DNA from: Morchella semilibera
Lineage: Eukaryota > Ascomycota > Pezizomycetes > Pezizales > Morchellaceae
Reading direction: 5' to 3'
Length of the DNA: 64,000 nucleotides
NCBI GenBank assembly: GCA_009192285.1
Contig: WBVU01000003.1
Location: 3,441,973-3,505,972 of the forward strand
A model generated the notes under the pieces. It did no database searches. It was not told where the DNA came from and saw only the letters and a program-made list of their open reading frames with translations. The position numbers were made by a program, and so were the translations under genes. Below are positions 23,217 to 33,699 of this stretch, in pieces; the first letter of the stretch is position 1, and the number at the start of each line of letters is the position of its first letter.

Positions 23217-24147
23217 TACATACTGCACACCCTGGGAGTCTGGTGTCTTGCTGCAATCTTCGGGTATCGCAAAGAAATAGAGCGCAGCCCGTATACACAG
23301 CTTCATGTGCTTGTGGCTGGCACTGGTGCTGTGATTAAGCCGTTGCAGAGTAAACAGGAAGATCCGACCTCAAGCTATAGATTGCAGTAACTGGTCAAAT
23401 ACAGAAGTGGTGACATAGGAGATAAACGGGAAATGGCGTCAATGTGATACTGTAGGTTGGATGCCGGGGAAGTGTGGAGGGTAAAGCGCTGTTTTTTTTG
23501 TGCTGGTATCGCAGGTGACTCGAGCACGAAAAGAGATATGTATAATAAGGAATTGATGTTGGCGGTGTTGGTGAACGTTCATTCGTGTTACCGCTCTTGA
23601 TCCGAGTGATTGGTGCCCTAGGGATAGTGGTGTGAACTGCGAGTTGAACGCGTGGTAATTGGAAGTAATGAGGAAAGTCTATTGCATACTTCTGTCTTCT
23701 GTGAGATTGGTGTTGCGGTTGCAGTTGCAATCGAAATCGAAGCTGAATTTGTTGCGATACCGTCATCAATCTAATCTGCAGAATACTGGACACCTTGATG
23801 GATTAAACAAAAAAAATAGAAAAAGTGAAATGAAGATTGGATCATAAGAAATCACTCGATATGGAATTATGGGTGCTCACGCAGCAATAAGCCAATGAAA
23901 AATACATAGATTGGTCTCAAAGTACCCGGGTGTTGTTGGGTATAGATACATACATTTATTTCCAGGACTTACTTATGCATGTAAATATTACATGTACATG
24001 TACCTCCATAGAGGCCGCGGCCGCGGCTTGATACATTGAATATCTCTCGAGCTCGTAATCAGCAACTACTAGGATGCACAATGCCTTCCTCACAGATTAT
24101 GCAACCGTCCGTATCAAGCACTCCATCCCCTTCTCTCTCCCCATCCA
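23217..24147. other. Gene-free stretch
   Basis: A minus-strand Gln/His-rich frame at 23395-23760 lacks an obvious start, splice sites or recognisable domain; I do not call it. Overlapping TACATGTA octamers lie at 23989 and 23995, and a 14-bp palindrome GCCGCGGCCGCGGC at 24014-24027. Confidence 0.45.
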
Positions 24148-24387
24148 TCAGTCCCGATTACTCCTCCTCAGCTTCAGCACCGACCTTGTAACTCCGCATC
24201 CACCCGCAAATGCAAACAGCCCAAGGGGCACAGTGTGAAGTAACGTATCTCCATAGAGGACGATAACGATAGCAACTCCGATCGAGAGCGTAGATGCGAA
24301 GAGTGTGAGGATGATCTGGAAAAGTTCGGTTTCTCCTTGTGCTTTGCGAATCTCGTCTGCGGTAAGTTTAGGCGGACGAGATGACAT
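24148..24387 (-). CDS. Possible small two-helix membrane protein
   Basis: A 79-aa frame from an ATG at 24387. A short charged N-terminus (KLTADEIRKAQGETE) is followed by two hydrophobic segments (FQIILTLFASTLSIGVAIVI and TVPLGLFAFAGGCGV) and a basic tail (KLRRSNRD). The frame stays open upstream for another 82 codons, but that part is not protein-like, so I chose the internal ATG. No family recognised. Topology would be an N-in/C-in hairpin by the positive-inside rule. The frame could be chance. Confidence 0.4.
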   Translation of the reverse strand: MSSRPPKLTADEIRKAQGETELFQIILTLFASTLSIGVAIVIVLYGDTLLHTVPLGLFAFAGGCGVTRSVLKLRRSNRD

Positions 24388-26212
24388 CTCGTGGGTGTGT
24401 ATTGATTTTATTCGGAGTAAGTGAAGTGGTTCTGGAGTAGCCAATATGTAATTTGCAAGACTTTTTAGACTTAACGTTCTTAGTAAAGCTTGGGGGCGGA
24501 GGGGGAGGGAGGGGCGTAGAATGAGTTGAATCTGGCGATGCGTCGTATAAGTGCATTGAATGCGCACGAAGTACAATGCTTGATACCGCGATATGTTTAT
24601 GCATGTATAGAGTAGTAGAGGCGCCAAATACATAAATACATGTTCATGGACGTAAGACAGTTAATGAAGTTTGGCTATCGAGTTTAAGCTAACTTATTTA
24701 CACCACGAAGGATATATTTACGCTATTGGATTGTAGGTACATGTACTTAACGATTGTAAACAAATTGATACTACATGTACTTACTATGTACGGATCTAGA
24801 GATACATGGGTCGGAACACTTTTCAAACTACATGTATATAGTACTTTAACGCTGCATAATACATGTATGCAGATACTACAATCTCGAGCTTGCCTAATAT
24901 ATACGGCAATGCACTAAGAGTTTTTCACTCCTTCAGTGCATAGGAAGACTTGTTCTATTTTGACATCAGACTCTATTTTCCGTCTTAGTTTAATACATGT
25001 ATGTAGATACCTTTTTGGCCCTAGAGTTTGAGATGTGTGCCATATTTGTGTGCACAAGAAAAATTGTATCATAGGGCTATATGCGCTCATTTAAGTACAT
25101 GTAGTTTCTTAATAACGAAACAAACTAAGTGCAACGTTGCTGCTCCTTACGTCTAGCAACGCCTCGACACCCCGTGGATCCTACAGCCCTACATTTGAGT
25201 CCACGTCTCCATCCAACTCTGAAAATTCGAAGGTCTATTTTTTATCACCCTATGGTTCAATTAAGAAGATTTATCACTATCGCTTTTTACTTCTCACTCT
25301 CATTGAAACTCCTTGTCCGATTCTCCCACGTAACCTACCTGACCCAAACGAGTTCCTCAAAGTCTGAATTCATCCCACGGCATTAACACCCGAGTCTTCG
25401 AAAAAGGTCAGTGTCTTGTATTTATGAACATGATTGGCCAGTAAATTTGGCAGAATTCTAGACTTTCCATATTGATGATACATTGACAAATAGAATCATC
25501 AACTATTTGACTATTCATCATTCTTTGACTAACAGAATCATGACCCTTCTCGAGTAGGTTTAAACGGCATAAAATACTAGCAACAATACCCACAATCCAG
25601 GCCCTTACTCTGATGGAGTACTGAGTTCTAAATTCATTGGTCAAATCCCAGTAGCCACTTGCTCGAAACAATCGGCATTCCTTCCCAGTCCAAACCGCGC
25701 CACTTGGTTTGGGGTCAGAATCTAGATGTTTCTTTATTTCTGAGAATTAGTTGGAGAGGTTTTCTGCAATGCGTAAAGCTCAAATGAGATGACTGATTAG
25801 TTCAACGATTGACCAAAGCATGATATGTTACTGTCTCATACCCGGCCGGTGGGGTGTAACCTTTTCATGGGGAAAAGAAAATATTCCGCCAGGTACCAGG
25901 TAAGGCTGAAATCCGGGCCTTGTGAGTCAGTGTTTCGGCCTCCCTCGCAAAAATCTTCACCGCTGACCGAACACAGAGACTAGGCGTTCGGGTCTAGCCC
26001 GAGCCATGAGGTTCGGTGAACATGAGCAAGGCCCAGACCACTTTTCAGCAGTTGAATTTCGGAGGAGCAGAAGATATCACAAAACATCGTACCTATCATA
26101 AAAAAGAAAAATAAGGAGAAAAGCGCCGGGCAAATCAGAATGCTCTGGTTGGGTTATTATTTACGCAAGGGATCTTACTGTTGGTATGTAGTACAGACAA
26201 GTAGAACGAGTA
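24388..26212. other. Gene-free stretch rich in TACATGTA
   Basis: Six TACATGTA octamers lie within 24738-25103. A basic, hydrophobic frame at 25129-25386 has no family features. No gene called. Confidence 0.5.
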
Positions 26213-26320
26213 CAGCTATGGGTAAGATTATTGTAGAAGCATGAGAAAAGCCCTATTGGTCTGCCCGCGATCTAAACCCTGTTTTTAGACCTCTATTTCT
26301 ACAATAATCTTACCCAGCTG
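26213..26320. mobile_element. Foldback element, 108 bp (TA-flanked)
   Basis: Left arm CAGCTATGGGTAAGATTATT and right arm (reverse complement) CAGCTGGGTAAGATTATTG match over about 24 bp apart from a 2-bp indel. Both sides are flanked by TA. High arm identity implies youth. Its right TA abuts the Helitron-like end at 26323. Confidence 0.8.
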
Positions 26321-26322
26321 TA

Positions 26323-26350
26323 CTAGGTATCCCCGTTGCGCGGGGCACCT
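26323..26350 (-). mobile_element. Helitron-like 3' terminus
   Basis: On the minus strand the sequence reads hairpin CCCCG-CGCAA-CGGGG, then ATAC, then CTAG followed by T. A short GC hairpin a few bases before a terminal CTRR, inserted 5' of T, is the hallmark of Helitron 3' ends. The body would extend toward higher coordinates. I find no Rep/helicase frame there, so it would be non-autonomous; the 5' end (TC after A) was not located. Confidence 0.45.
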
Positions 26351-27059
26351 CTCCCGTGTTTTTTTATTGAAAATAAAATACTCTAGAATAGAGGATAACA
26401 TTTATTGTTAGTCACTCGTGCAAGATAAGAAAGATCTAATCACTTGGCAGCCATCCCTCCGGTCGCTGCCAACTACATGTATCTAGGTGGGTCGAGGTCC
26501 ACCATAGGGCCCCTCGATGGCCCGCCATCTCCTCATAATCCTTGACCAACACCTCGCCCATTGTATGGGTGGTTAGGTTAATGGAACCGCTTCAGCTCCA
26601 CTTGAACACAGTCGGGGCGCCACCCCTCATTGACACTTTCCTTGGGAGCACATGTATTGAGTAACGTTCTACCGTCCATAATCGTTTTTTACTGGAAAGA
26701 TTGCTTAAATACATTCTGACGACCACAAATCCATTAGCCGTTATACTATTCCCGGTGAGTGACCCTAAAGCACTCGGAGGTTAGATACGATATCCGTTGG
26801 AAATCCCATGCGTGGTTGTCCCACAATCGGATGTCTTTCCTAATGTCCGTATATGGGTTTCACTCCCTAAAGAATACCTAATTTTCCTTATATATATACA
26901 TATCTAAGTATTCTAACATAAGTATGGCTCTAAACTCTAGATCAATCACCCTAGATCGTATGTGGGACAAAGAAAATGGATACTTAACTGGGAGTACATC
27001 AATCATTCTTTCTGCCCAAGTACTGGTTGAGACTACTTTTAGATAGTGTAATATAACTT
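26351..27059. other. Gene-free stretch
   Basis: No exon seen. Possibly the interior of the non-autonomous Helitron ending at 26323. TACATGTA at 26474. Confidence 0.4.
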
Positions 27060-27200
27060 CTCTACTTTAGAGGCTGGAACCGAACATCCAGGGACCGGGC
27101 GCCGAGATCCTCCCTAGGACTAATTCTTCATACCGAGAACCCTCAATTCTAGTCGAATTTGCAAAGACGTTCACCCAAGTCAGTTAGCTGATTGCGCCAC
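27060..27200 (-). repeat. tRNA-like sequence, possible SINE head
   Basis: On the minus strand from about 27200 the sequence TGGCGCAATCAGC matches a pol III A box closely. About 40 bp further, AATTCGACTAG keeps the TTCGA core of a B box. The spacing is tRNA-like, but no acceptor stem closes, so it is not a functional tRNA. A tRNA-derived SINE or decayed tRNA pseudogene is the likely reading; its tail was not identified. Confidence 0.35.
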
Positions 27201-29804
27201 TATATATATACGAAAAGCATCCGGTATTTTATATCAAGGCAAAATAAGTCACGTTTAGCATAATTGTTGCAGTAATTTCAGATAAGAAGTTATAACTTTT
27301 CTTTCTTTTTATTAATTACCCCAAACCGAAGAAAAGGCGAAACGCGTTAAACACACACTGCATGGCAGATTCACTGGCTGGACCTTTAAATAAAAACAGG
27401 AACGGATAGATGAGATCTCGACCCAGTATCCAATTTCACCTTGTCTTGCATTGTCTTATGTAGTCTTGGCTAATACGAAGCGGATGTAGAAACCCCGCTT
27501 TTCCGGGTGCCGTGTATCGGTACAAGCGCTCATTGTAAATCACGTTGGTTGAGGGAAAATTAACAGTTATTAGGTCTTATCGATAGACGGTTTCTAATAC
27601 AGGTTCTATGTATGTGTTAGCAAACGTATCGTCGGATAAGGGATGTTAAGTCCCTGAGATTTGTTCGAGGTACTGAATGTTCTACGTCTGGCATGTTGGC
27701 GCGCTGCTGTCTTTCCATTCTAAGGATCGTAGGTGCATGTATTCCTGTGTAGGGATGAGATGGCGCATGGTGGATTACGCGCATGTAGGTGCAAAACGAG
27801 TGCAGATTGCCACGCTACTACAGGCGCGCACCGTCTGGACTATCATCCGAGATCAACAAGCGATAGCCAGGAGCAACCTCTATCCGCTGTCACCGATGGA
27901 TTGTGCATTGAATCACGGAACTCAATGATTATTGTGGAAATATATCTCTGTATTTATATCACATTACATGATCGGGGCGAAATTAGGATATGTTAGTCAC
28001 ATCTAGACCAGGGCACTCCTAATTGACTGACAAAAAGATATTCTCAATACCTGAGGTGTATGGATCCATTACCCCCTGATGGGTTCATGAGCGGCTCTAA
28101 ATATTGTGCGTGGGTTGTGTGGCCCTTCCAGCCTTAAACGCCCGGTGTTGGTATCCTGTTGTTGACGTGACCCCCGTAACGAAATCAGGTACGTTCGTAT
28201 CTTGAACCCGCTGGCCTTGAGTCTCGCTCTCTCGCTAAAGTAAGGGTTTAGGGAGGGGAGAGTGTGCTTCAGGAAAAAACACGGGTCTGATAGAGGTTAT
28301 GCGGGTGTAGACCTCCAGGTGGCTTCAACCTTCCAAGAACCGAACTGAACCGGGGCGCTCTGTTTAGAGTTCGCGTTGCTCAAGAAAGATCGGATTCTTG
28401 CAACATCTCTATCCTTGATGGGGTGGGAAATCAAAAAGAAAAAGAAAGAACACTTACCTGGATGATGGATCCTTTTCTATGTCCTAAATATTATTTTTGG
28501 CCTGGTAGGCGTCGTATTTCGAGGGTTCTTCCGAGAGGGCAAGGATCCGCAGGTACACTGCTAAGTTATTTTTGGGTTCTCCCTCGATATAGCGACTGCA
28601 CTGAACCGAGGAAGGAAATTGAGGTGATAATCACATATTTGACAGGGGAGAAAAAAGCACAGGCCAGGTAGAGGCTCGAAGGCTGGCTGCATGCACCACC
28701 TGCTCTAACGGCACCACGGTCCAGATTAACGAACGCTGCACATACTCAAGTACATACCAACCAACGGATTCGCAGTGGCAGCGCTACGCACCTCCCCCCA
28801 TAGCTATAGAAACCTGCTAAATTCTTGAAAGGGGTTAGTTAGCAGTTGAAAAGGAGGGCGTTTAAAGGTAGATTAATTGTGAGGTTTTTTTTTCCTGCTT
28901 AACATTACCCTTTATTGATTCTAGATAAATTAATATGGTGTGCAGTACAAAGTTATGGCGTGAACTGAATCATAGAGTTATGTTATACGCAATGGATTCC
29001 AGAAAACTATGTAGGATTCGTGAAGCAAGACATGATTGAACGAATCCAAAGCTTTCCCAGAAGATATCTAAAATACTCACCGAAGTATGATTGTGTTCAT
29101 ACAGCTCTATTTACCGACCGATCTACGCTCGCTTCGTCGTGGCGCTCTGGGGAAAATCAAAATTAAGAGGTGGGAAGATGTCCTCGACTAACACTTGCTT
29201 TTTATGGATGGATGGCGTTCCTGCATGGGTCCTCCACATGTTGGTGATTGTATACGCATCAAGACCCCAGTTGCAGAATTTAACAGGTGCCATGCTCGCT
29301 TGATCTACGCCAATAATGACGGTCAGAGTGGGTCCTATCCTTTTCATGGCCTGTTAGAACCCCGCTCACTAATTCCTACTAATTGAACCAAATATTACGC
29401 GATTCGATAGGAGTGTATATAGTTGCATGCCCGTCCTGGTCAATTTACTCACTTCAAACTTCACGGACCTTGAACAGTTTCTCGGTCCAATGTCCATTTC
29501 CTCCAAGGCCCTTCTATTTTACTTTTCCTTATGTTTTTTTTAATTATATTCTAGCCTTCTTTCATTCTTTACTTTTTCTTCGATTTTCCCCTTCCGTATC
29601 TATTCACCGTTATTCTGTAATGCACTTGGTCTTTTTATTGCCCAGGCGGCGTCCTATCATTTACACTCTTTTTGTTGTTTCTTTGCTTTTCATAGTCCTA
29701 AGCATCTAGACATCTTCTATAGACCTTGCCTGGACTTTTACAGGGAATTATATCTTCAGCAAGGCCGGCCCTTTCAATTAATACCTCAACCACTGAAGTT
29801 CAGC
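27201..29804. other. Gene-free stretch
   Basis: Frames at 27.68-27.99 and 28.42-28.67 kb are short, overlapping and featureless. The last 300 bp are pyrimidine-rich and probably contain the promoter and leader of the gene at 29805. Confidence 0.45.
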
Positions 29805-31328
29805 ATGGCTACCAAATGTTCCTTCCTCGTCGCTTTCTTGAGCATTTTTTGCCTCTTGCTCAACCTTACATTCACTATAGCTGCCGAGGTCGGGTATGGC
29901 CCTGGATTCGACACATGTGGTGACAACTGCCAGACACAAATGGTTTCATTTTGTACCGTTGGACGCAACCAAGTTCAGATGACAGCATGCTGGTGCGAGG
30001 AGGCAGAATACATAATTCGCATGGATGCCTGCTTGGGGACTTGCGATCCAGCGGTTAGCAACATCGATGAACAGAGAAATCAGTTACTGAGATATCGAAA
30101 CTTCGTATGCGAGCCATCAACTGCTACAGCGGATACGGAGTTCACGGAGTACTATCAAACTAGGTTTGCCAGTGTGGAGGGTGGCTTTGTACCGGCGGTT
30201 ACCAGAGGCATTCCACCGCCGACTGCGAGTCCGCGGGACATCCAGACCACAGCAACTGAGACAACTGGGACTGTGGTTTCGACCTCAAGACCACCGGGAA
30301 GTAATATTTATACAAACCCCCCACCTTCATCTACAATTGTAACGGCCAGACCTACCAGCAATATAACTACCAGCACAGTCTCTACCACAAACCCAACTGC
30401 ATCCTCATACGTGACCGCCTTACCCTCTACTGCAGCTGGTCCAACAATGCTTAAAACTGGCCTTACCACTGTTCAATTAGCTCTCATTATCTCGGGGGTC
30501 GCTCTCTTCACATTAGTGCTATCATTATCGATACTCTACTACACACGGCGCCATGAACCACCCAAGCGCCCAATCTGGAATCCCCCTCCCCCTCCCCCAC
30601 TCCCCCGTCCATCCCCAACAAGTTTTGTATACTGTCATCCTACCAGTCCCCCTCCGATATTCCTTTCCCCCAGTCGTAAGAGCTTCGATCTTGATCTTGA
30701 ACCTCATGCAATTACGACGTCCACATCCTCATACTACTCCCACGATAGCGAAAGCGTGATCTCACCTCCCAGCCGTGGAAGAGGCCGTTACACATACTTC
30801 CCACCAAGAGAGTCACCATTGCCTTCACCTGAGCTTTCAGAATTCAATAAGTACTTCCAAAAAGCACCACCGCCACCTCCTGCTCCTTCGTCGTCCTACT
30901 TCTCTGCGACACCCCCCACAACACCAGCTGTACCAGCATCGCCACCCACGCCTTCCGTATCCCAGATTACCTCCACTTCTACTATCGCCGAAACAGTTGT
31001 AGCACAGCAAAGAGTTAAACGTCACTCCACACATACCCTCATTGATGCCGAGCCGCAACAGGCAGTAGTACAGGGCGCCGTGGGACGAAGTGAGAGCAGG
31101 AGCAGAAGCATAAGCGGGCCTGATACAGGAAGGAGTAGCAGGAGAAGAGATACTGGAATTGAGAGCGAGTGTTGTTATGGATATGAGTGCGAAGAGGACG
31201 ATTGTAATGCTAGCTGTGAGAGTTGGAGTGAGAGGGGCAGCTGCTATTGGTATGAGGAAGATGCGAATTGGTGGGATTTGAGGGAGTCGCAAGTTATGGG
31301 GCCCATACTTGGAGGCTTGGATTCTTAG
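29805..31328 (+). CDS. CFEM-like single-pass cell-surface protein with Pro-rich tail
   Basis: An intronless 507-aa protein. Residues 1-27 form a signal peptide (SFLVAFLSIFCLLLNLTF, cleaved after AA). Residues about 28-115 hold eight cysteines spaced C-x3-C-x7-C-x11-C-x-C-x11-C-x3-C-x(~25)-C, close to the fungal CFEM pattern; the usual Asp is not evident, so CFEM-like is inference. A Ser/Thr-rich, probably O-glycosylated stalk follows, then one membrane helix (about 217-241, LALIISGVALFTLVLSLSIL) with YTRRHEPPKR as stop-transfer. The cytoplasmic tail has polyproline stretches (PPPPPPLPRPSP, PPPPPAPSS), an Arg/Ser patch and an acidic, Cys/Trp-rich end (CCYGYECEEDDC). The architecture suggests a wall-associated sensor or adhesin with SH3/WW-binding tail motifs. 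Confidence 0.85.
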   Translation: MATKCSFLVAFLSIFCLLLNLTFTIAAEVGYGPGFDTCGDNCQTQMVSFCTVGRNQVQMTACWCEEAEYIIRMDACLGTCDPAVSNIDEQRNQLLRYRNFVCEPSTATADTEFTEYYQTRFASVEGGFVPAVTRGIPPPTASPRDIQTTATETTGTVVSTSRPPGSNIYTNPPPSSTIVTARPTSNITTSTVSTTNPTASSYVTALPSTAAGPTMLKTGLTTVQLALIISGVALFTLVLSLSILYYTRRHEPPKRPIWNPPPPPPLPRPSPTSFVYCHPTSPPPIFLSPSRKSFDLDLEPHAITTSTSSYYSHDSESVISPPSRGRGRYTYFPPRESPLPSPELSEFNKYFQKAPPPPPAPSSSYFSATPPTTPAVPASPPTPSVSQITSTSTIAETVVAQQRVKRHSTHTLIDAEPQQAVVQGAVGRSESRSRSISGPDTGRSSRRRDTGIESECCYGYECEEDDCNASCESWSERGSCYWYEEDANWWDLRESQVMGPILGGLDS

Positions 31329-32016
31329 TCAGTTCGTACCGTTTTTTCTTTTCCCTTTTTTTCCATTTTTCCTTCCCTTTGTTAGTTTATTGGGTGCGGT
31401 ATTTTTTTTCTTCTTTTTTTTTAGGGTCGGTTTGCGTGGGTTTGCGATTTCTTTACGGGTTTGGAGTTTTTATTTCATGGGTATTAATATTCATAATGGC
31501 CGGGTTTTTTTTTTAACTTTATTTCCTAAGTATGTTTCCTATGTTTCCCTATGTTCCCTATGTTTCTTATGTTTCTTATGTCTCATATTTCCTATGTCTC
31601 CTATTCCTTATTTCCTTTGTCCTTCTTTTCTTCTCTCTTTCTCTCATTGGACCTATATACGGGGGCAAGTACGCGAGTACTCGGTTGGTGTTTTCTGCTT
31701 TTTTTTTTTTACTACTTCCTTTCTAGTGGGATGTCTGGTACTCTCCTCCTCTTAATAATTTCTCGTCTGTATAAATTAGATACACACTCTTGTTTTGTAT
31801 ATATACATCGCTGGGACGGTTTTTATATTCCCTTGTTTATAGCTAGCATTGGATGGACGCATGGACGGATGGCTGGATGGCATGGCATGGCATATGGTTT
31901 GGAGGCATTTGGAGGGGATTTGTAGCAGCTACAAGTTGTTTTCACTCCACCGCATCATTGTATGTATTTGTATTTACAAATAATTCGAGCGTAGTGGATT
32001 GAATCTACTTGACGTA
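31329..32016. other. 3' flank with simple repeats
   Basis: T/C-rich sequence. At 31530-31600 a roughly 10-bp unit (TATGTTTCCY) is repeated several times, imperfectly. GGATGGATGGC-like repeats occur near 31.85 kb. No gene. Confidence 0.55.
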
Positions 32017-32088
32017 GTAAAACTCTTCTTACAAAAGAAAAAAGTCTACCTATCAGAATATCCCGCCTAAGATAGGGAGGAGTTTTAC
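32017..32088. repeat. Short inverted-repeat element (TA-flanked)
   Basis: GTAAAACTCTTC at the left pairs with GGAGGAGTTTTAC at the right (one mismatch, one extra base). Both sides are flanked by TA, total 72 bp. It is small, so assignment as a MITE is tentative. It lies 20 bp from the tRNA gene. Confidence 0.5.
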
Positions 32089-32108
32089 TAGATATAGATA
32101 TCACCTGA

Positions 32109-32201
32109 TGATGGCGGCGAGATTCGAACTCGCGCTCTTTCGAACTACGGTTTTGACCAATGTCCTAAACGTAGCGCCTTAGACCACTCGGCCACGCCAC
32201 C
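32109..32201 (-). tRNA. tRNA-Leu (anticodon UAG), intron-containing
   Basis: Minus strand. Acceptor arm GGTGGCG pairs with CGCCATC (one G-T pair), discriminator A. D arm GCCGAGTGGTCTAAGGC. Anticodon stem CTACG/CGTAG with loop start TTTAGG giving anticodon TAG. An intron of about 13 nt (ACATTGGTCAAAA) sits in the canonical place one base after the anticodon. The 11-nt variable arm is typical of a class II tRNA, and the T arm is GCGAG-TTCGAAT-CTCGC. The gene reads CUA leucine codons. The A box (TGGCCGAGTGG) and B box are intact. Confidence 0.95.
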
Positions 32202-32729
32202 TTAAAAGTTTGGGTAATATCCTACGTTTTGTCGTTGTCTAGTTAGGTTTGATACAGTGTTCGACAGGGATCGCGGGTTGGTGGGTGGTGGATGATGATG
32301 AGGCTCGAGGTGCGTGGTGTAGGTGATCTATCGGGTTTCGATAACAACCGGAATTTCAAAAGTGGTGTTTGGGTGCGTCGACTGGAGCAACGCGCAACGG
32401 TATATGACAGCTTGGCAAACGAGAAATCACGGGTTAGTACCTGCGTCGTGTAACGTATAAGTATGGATTAGATCTTTTGATAATCAACGCAATGTTTTAC
32501 TACATGTAGCTGACTGTGCATGTGCTGTACGTATATATACATGTACCGATTGATTTATAAATTGATTCATTCTCTGTACAAGATGTACCGTGAAAAGGCC
32601 CATTGATGGACAAATCACTAGACATGCACCTGCACGTACGTATCCTTGTATACATGTAAGTACATAGGTTCTCGCCCCAGCCCCCAGATCAAGACGCTGG
32701 GGACTTTTGACCCTCGGCCTCATCATCTA
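32202..32729. other. Gene-free stretch 5' of the tRNA
   Basis: No gene. TACATGTA at 32501, 32538 and 32651, within a run of TAC/GTA words. Confidence 0.5.
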
Positions 32730-32807
32730 CTTGCCGAATTTTCAAGTTTAGGACGGTTGCCACCCAACCTTTGGTTATATCTCGTCCTAACTTAAAAATC
32801 TGGCAAG
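32730..32807. mobile_element. Foldback element, 78 bp (TA-flanked)
   Basis: Arms CTTGCCGAATTTTCAAG and, as reverse complement, CTTGCCAGATTTTTAAG continue to TTTAGGACG/TTAGGACG, so about 25 bp pair with a few differences. Both sides are flanked by TA. Confidence 0.7.
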
Positions 32808-32848
32808 TATACTAATTGCAGTTACGCCTAGGGGTATAGATGTAAAGC

Positions 32849-32997
32849 CAATTTGGGGGTAACGACGAACCTGGGGCAACGACGGAAACACAGGTTTCAG
32901 CCAATCAAGCGACTAGATACCAGCCTGAGCGCCTGTGCTTTGTCCGCCAAATATCCCTGTTCGTCGTTCAACCAGTTTCGTCGTTGTCCCCAAAATG
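32849..32997. mobile_element. Foldback element, 149 bp
   Basis: Left arm begins CAATTTGGGGGTAACGACGA and the right arm, reverse complemented, CATTTTGGGGACAACGACGA. Pairing continues for about 38 bp and includes a second AACGACG. No clear target duplication seen. Confidence 0.7.
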
Positions 32998-33152
32998 ACT
33001 TTATGGGAGGACCCATTCGTGGCTATCTTTTACTCCTCAAGAACTAGCACCGGAAGCCGTGGGTGCCACCTCTACCACTAGTTGGGGATAGTATAAAGAA
33101 ATTCCTTCTTTCAACTTAGCTATCTAGTGCCTAGAGCATAGTCCCCTTGCAG

Positions 33153-33259
33153 TCCTCTCAGCGAGACGATGAGTCCCCACCCCTTCAAACTTAGGGTATC
33201 AAATCAAGGCTTCATACCCACGTGCACACTTGATTTGATCCCACGGTTCGCTAAGAGGG
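33153..33259. repeat. Inverted repeat around a 14-bp hairpin
   Basis: GGGTATCAAATCAAG pairs with CTTGATTTGATCCC (one bulge) across a 20-nt loop. An outer weaker pairing, CCTCTCAGCGAG with the complement of CTAAGAGG-type sequence, suggests a decayed foldback element of about 107 bp. Confidence 0.45.
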
Positions 33260-33378
33260 GATGTTGCGCGATGGTAAGGCCAAAGGTTAGAGAGAAGCTT
33301 GGGCCGTATTAGCTGTGGCAATAGTTTTGAGGTCTAGATGAATGGAACGCGAGGAGAAGGAGGACCGACGGTGTGAAG

Positions 33379-33690
33379 CTAGAGCTTGGGGGCAGGCTTT
33401 CGTTGTAACTCCATGTAGTAATCACCCTTTGTGAAGAGGTAAGCTCCCCACCAGTAACGAAAGCTCATTGGCAGGGAATAAAGGCGTTCAGAGTGCAGTA
33501 TGTATCGACGTGTGCTGGTGAGTAATTTGCGAATGTTCGATCTTCTCATCACGTCCGAAAGGTCTTCGACCCCCAAAAACGTGGGTATGATGTCAGCCCC
33601 CCAAAAAACACTCGTTACAAAACCCAATAGATCTACCCTCCCTACATACCAAATAAGCCCAAAATCTACATGTACTTTGCATATAACCAT
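33379..33690 (-). CDS. Possible small protein, unrecognised
   Basis: A 103-aa frame from an ATG at 33690. The C-terminal half is protein-like: basic helix (MRRSNIRKLLTSTRRYI), then MSFRYWWGAYLF and a charged end (QRKPAPKL). This composition would suit a small mitochondrial or membrane-associated protein, but I cannot name a family. It may be the last exon of a longer gene: the N-terminal 30 residues look less convincing and could be intron or leader. It could also be chance. Confidence 0.3.
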   Translation of the reverse strand: MVICKVHVDFGLIWYVGRVDLLGFVTSVFWGADIIPTFLGVEDLSDVMRRSNIRKLLTSTRRYILHSERLYSLPMSFRYWWGAYLFTKGDYYMELQRKPAPKL

Positions 33691-33699
33691 GTAAGTATG

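Noticed and set aside
23395-23793. Gln/His-rich 132-codon minus-strand frame
   Set aside because: Starts at a non-ATG codon; low-complexity composition without a domain or a supporting exon.
33160-33200. Hammerhead-ribozyme-like GACGATGAGTCC
   Set aside because: The conserved CUGA and GAAA core elements are absent.
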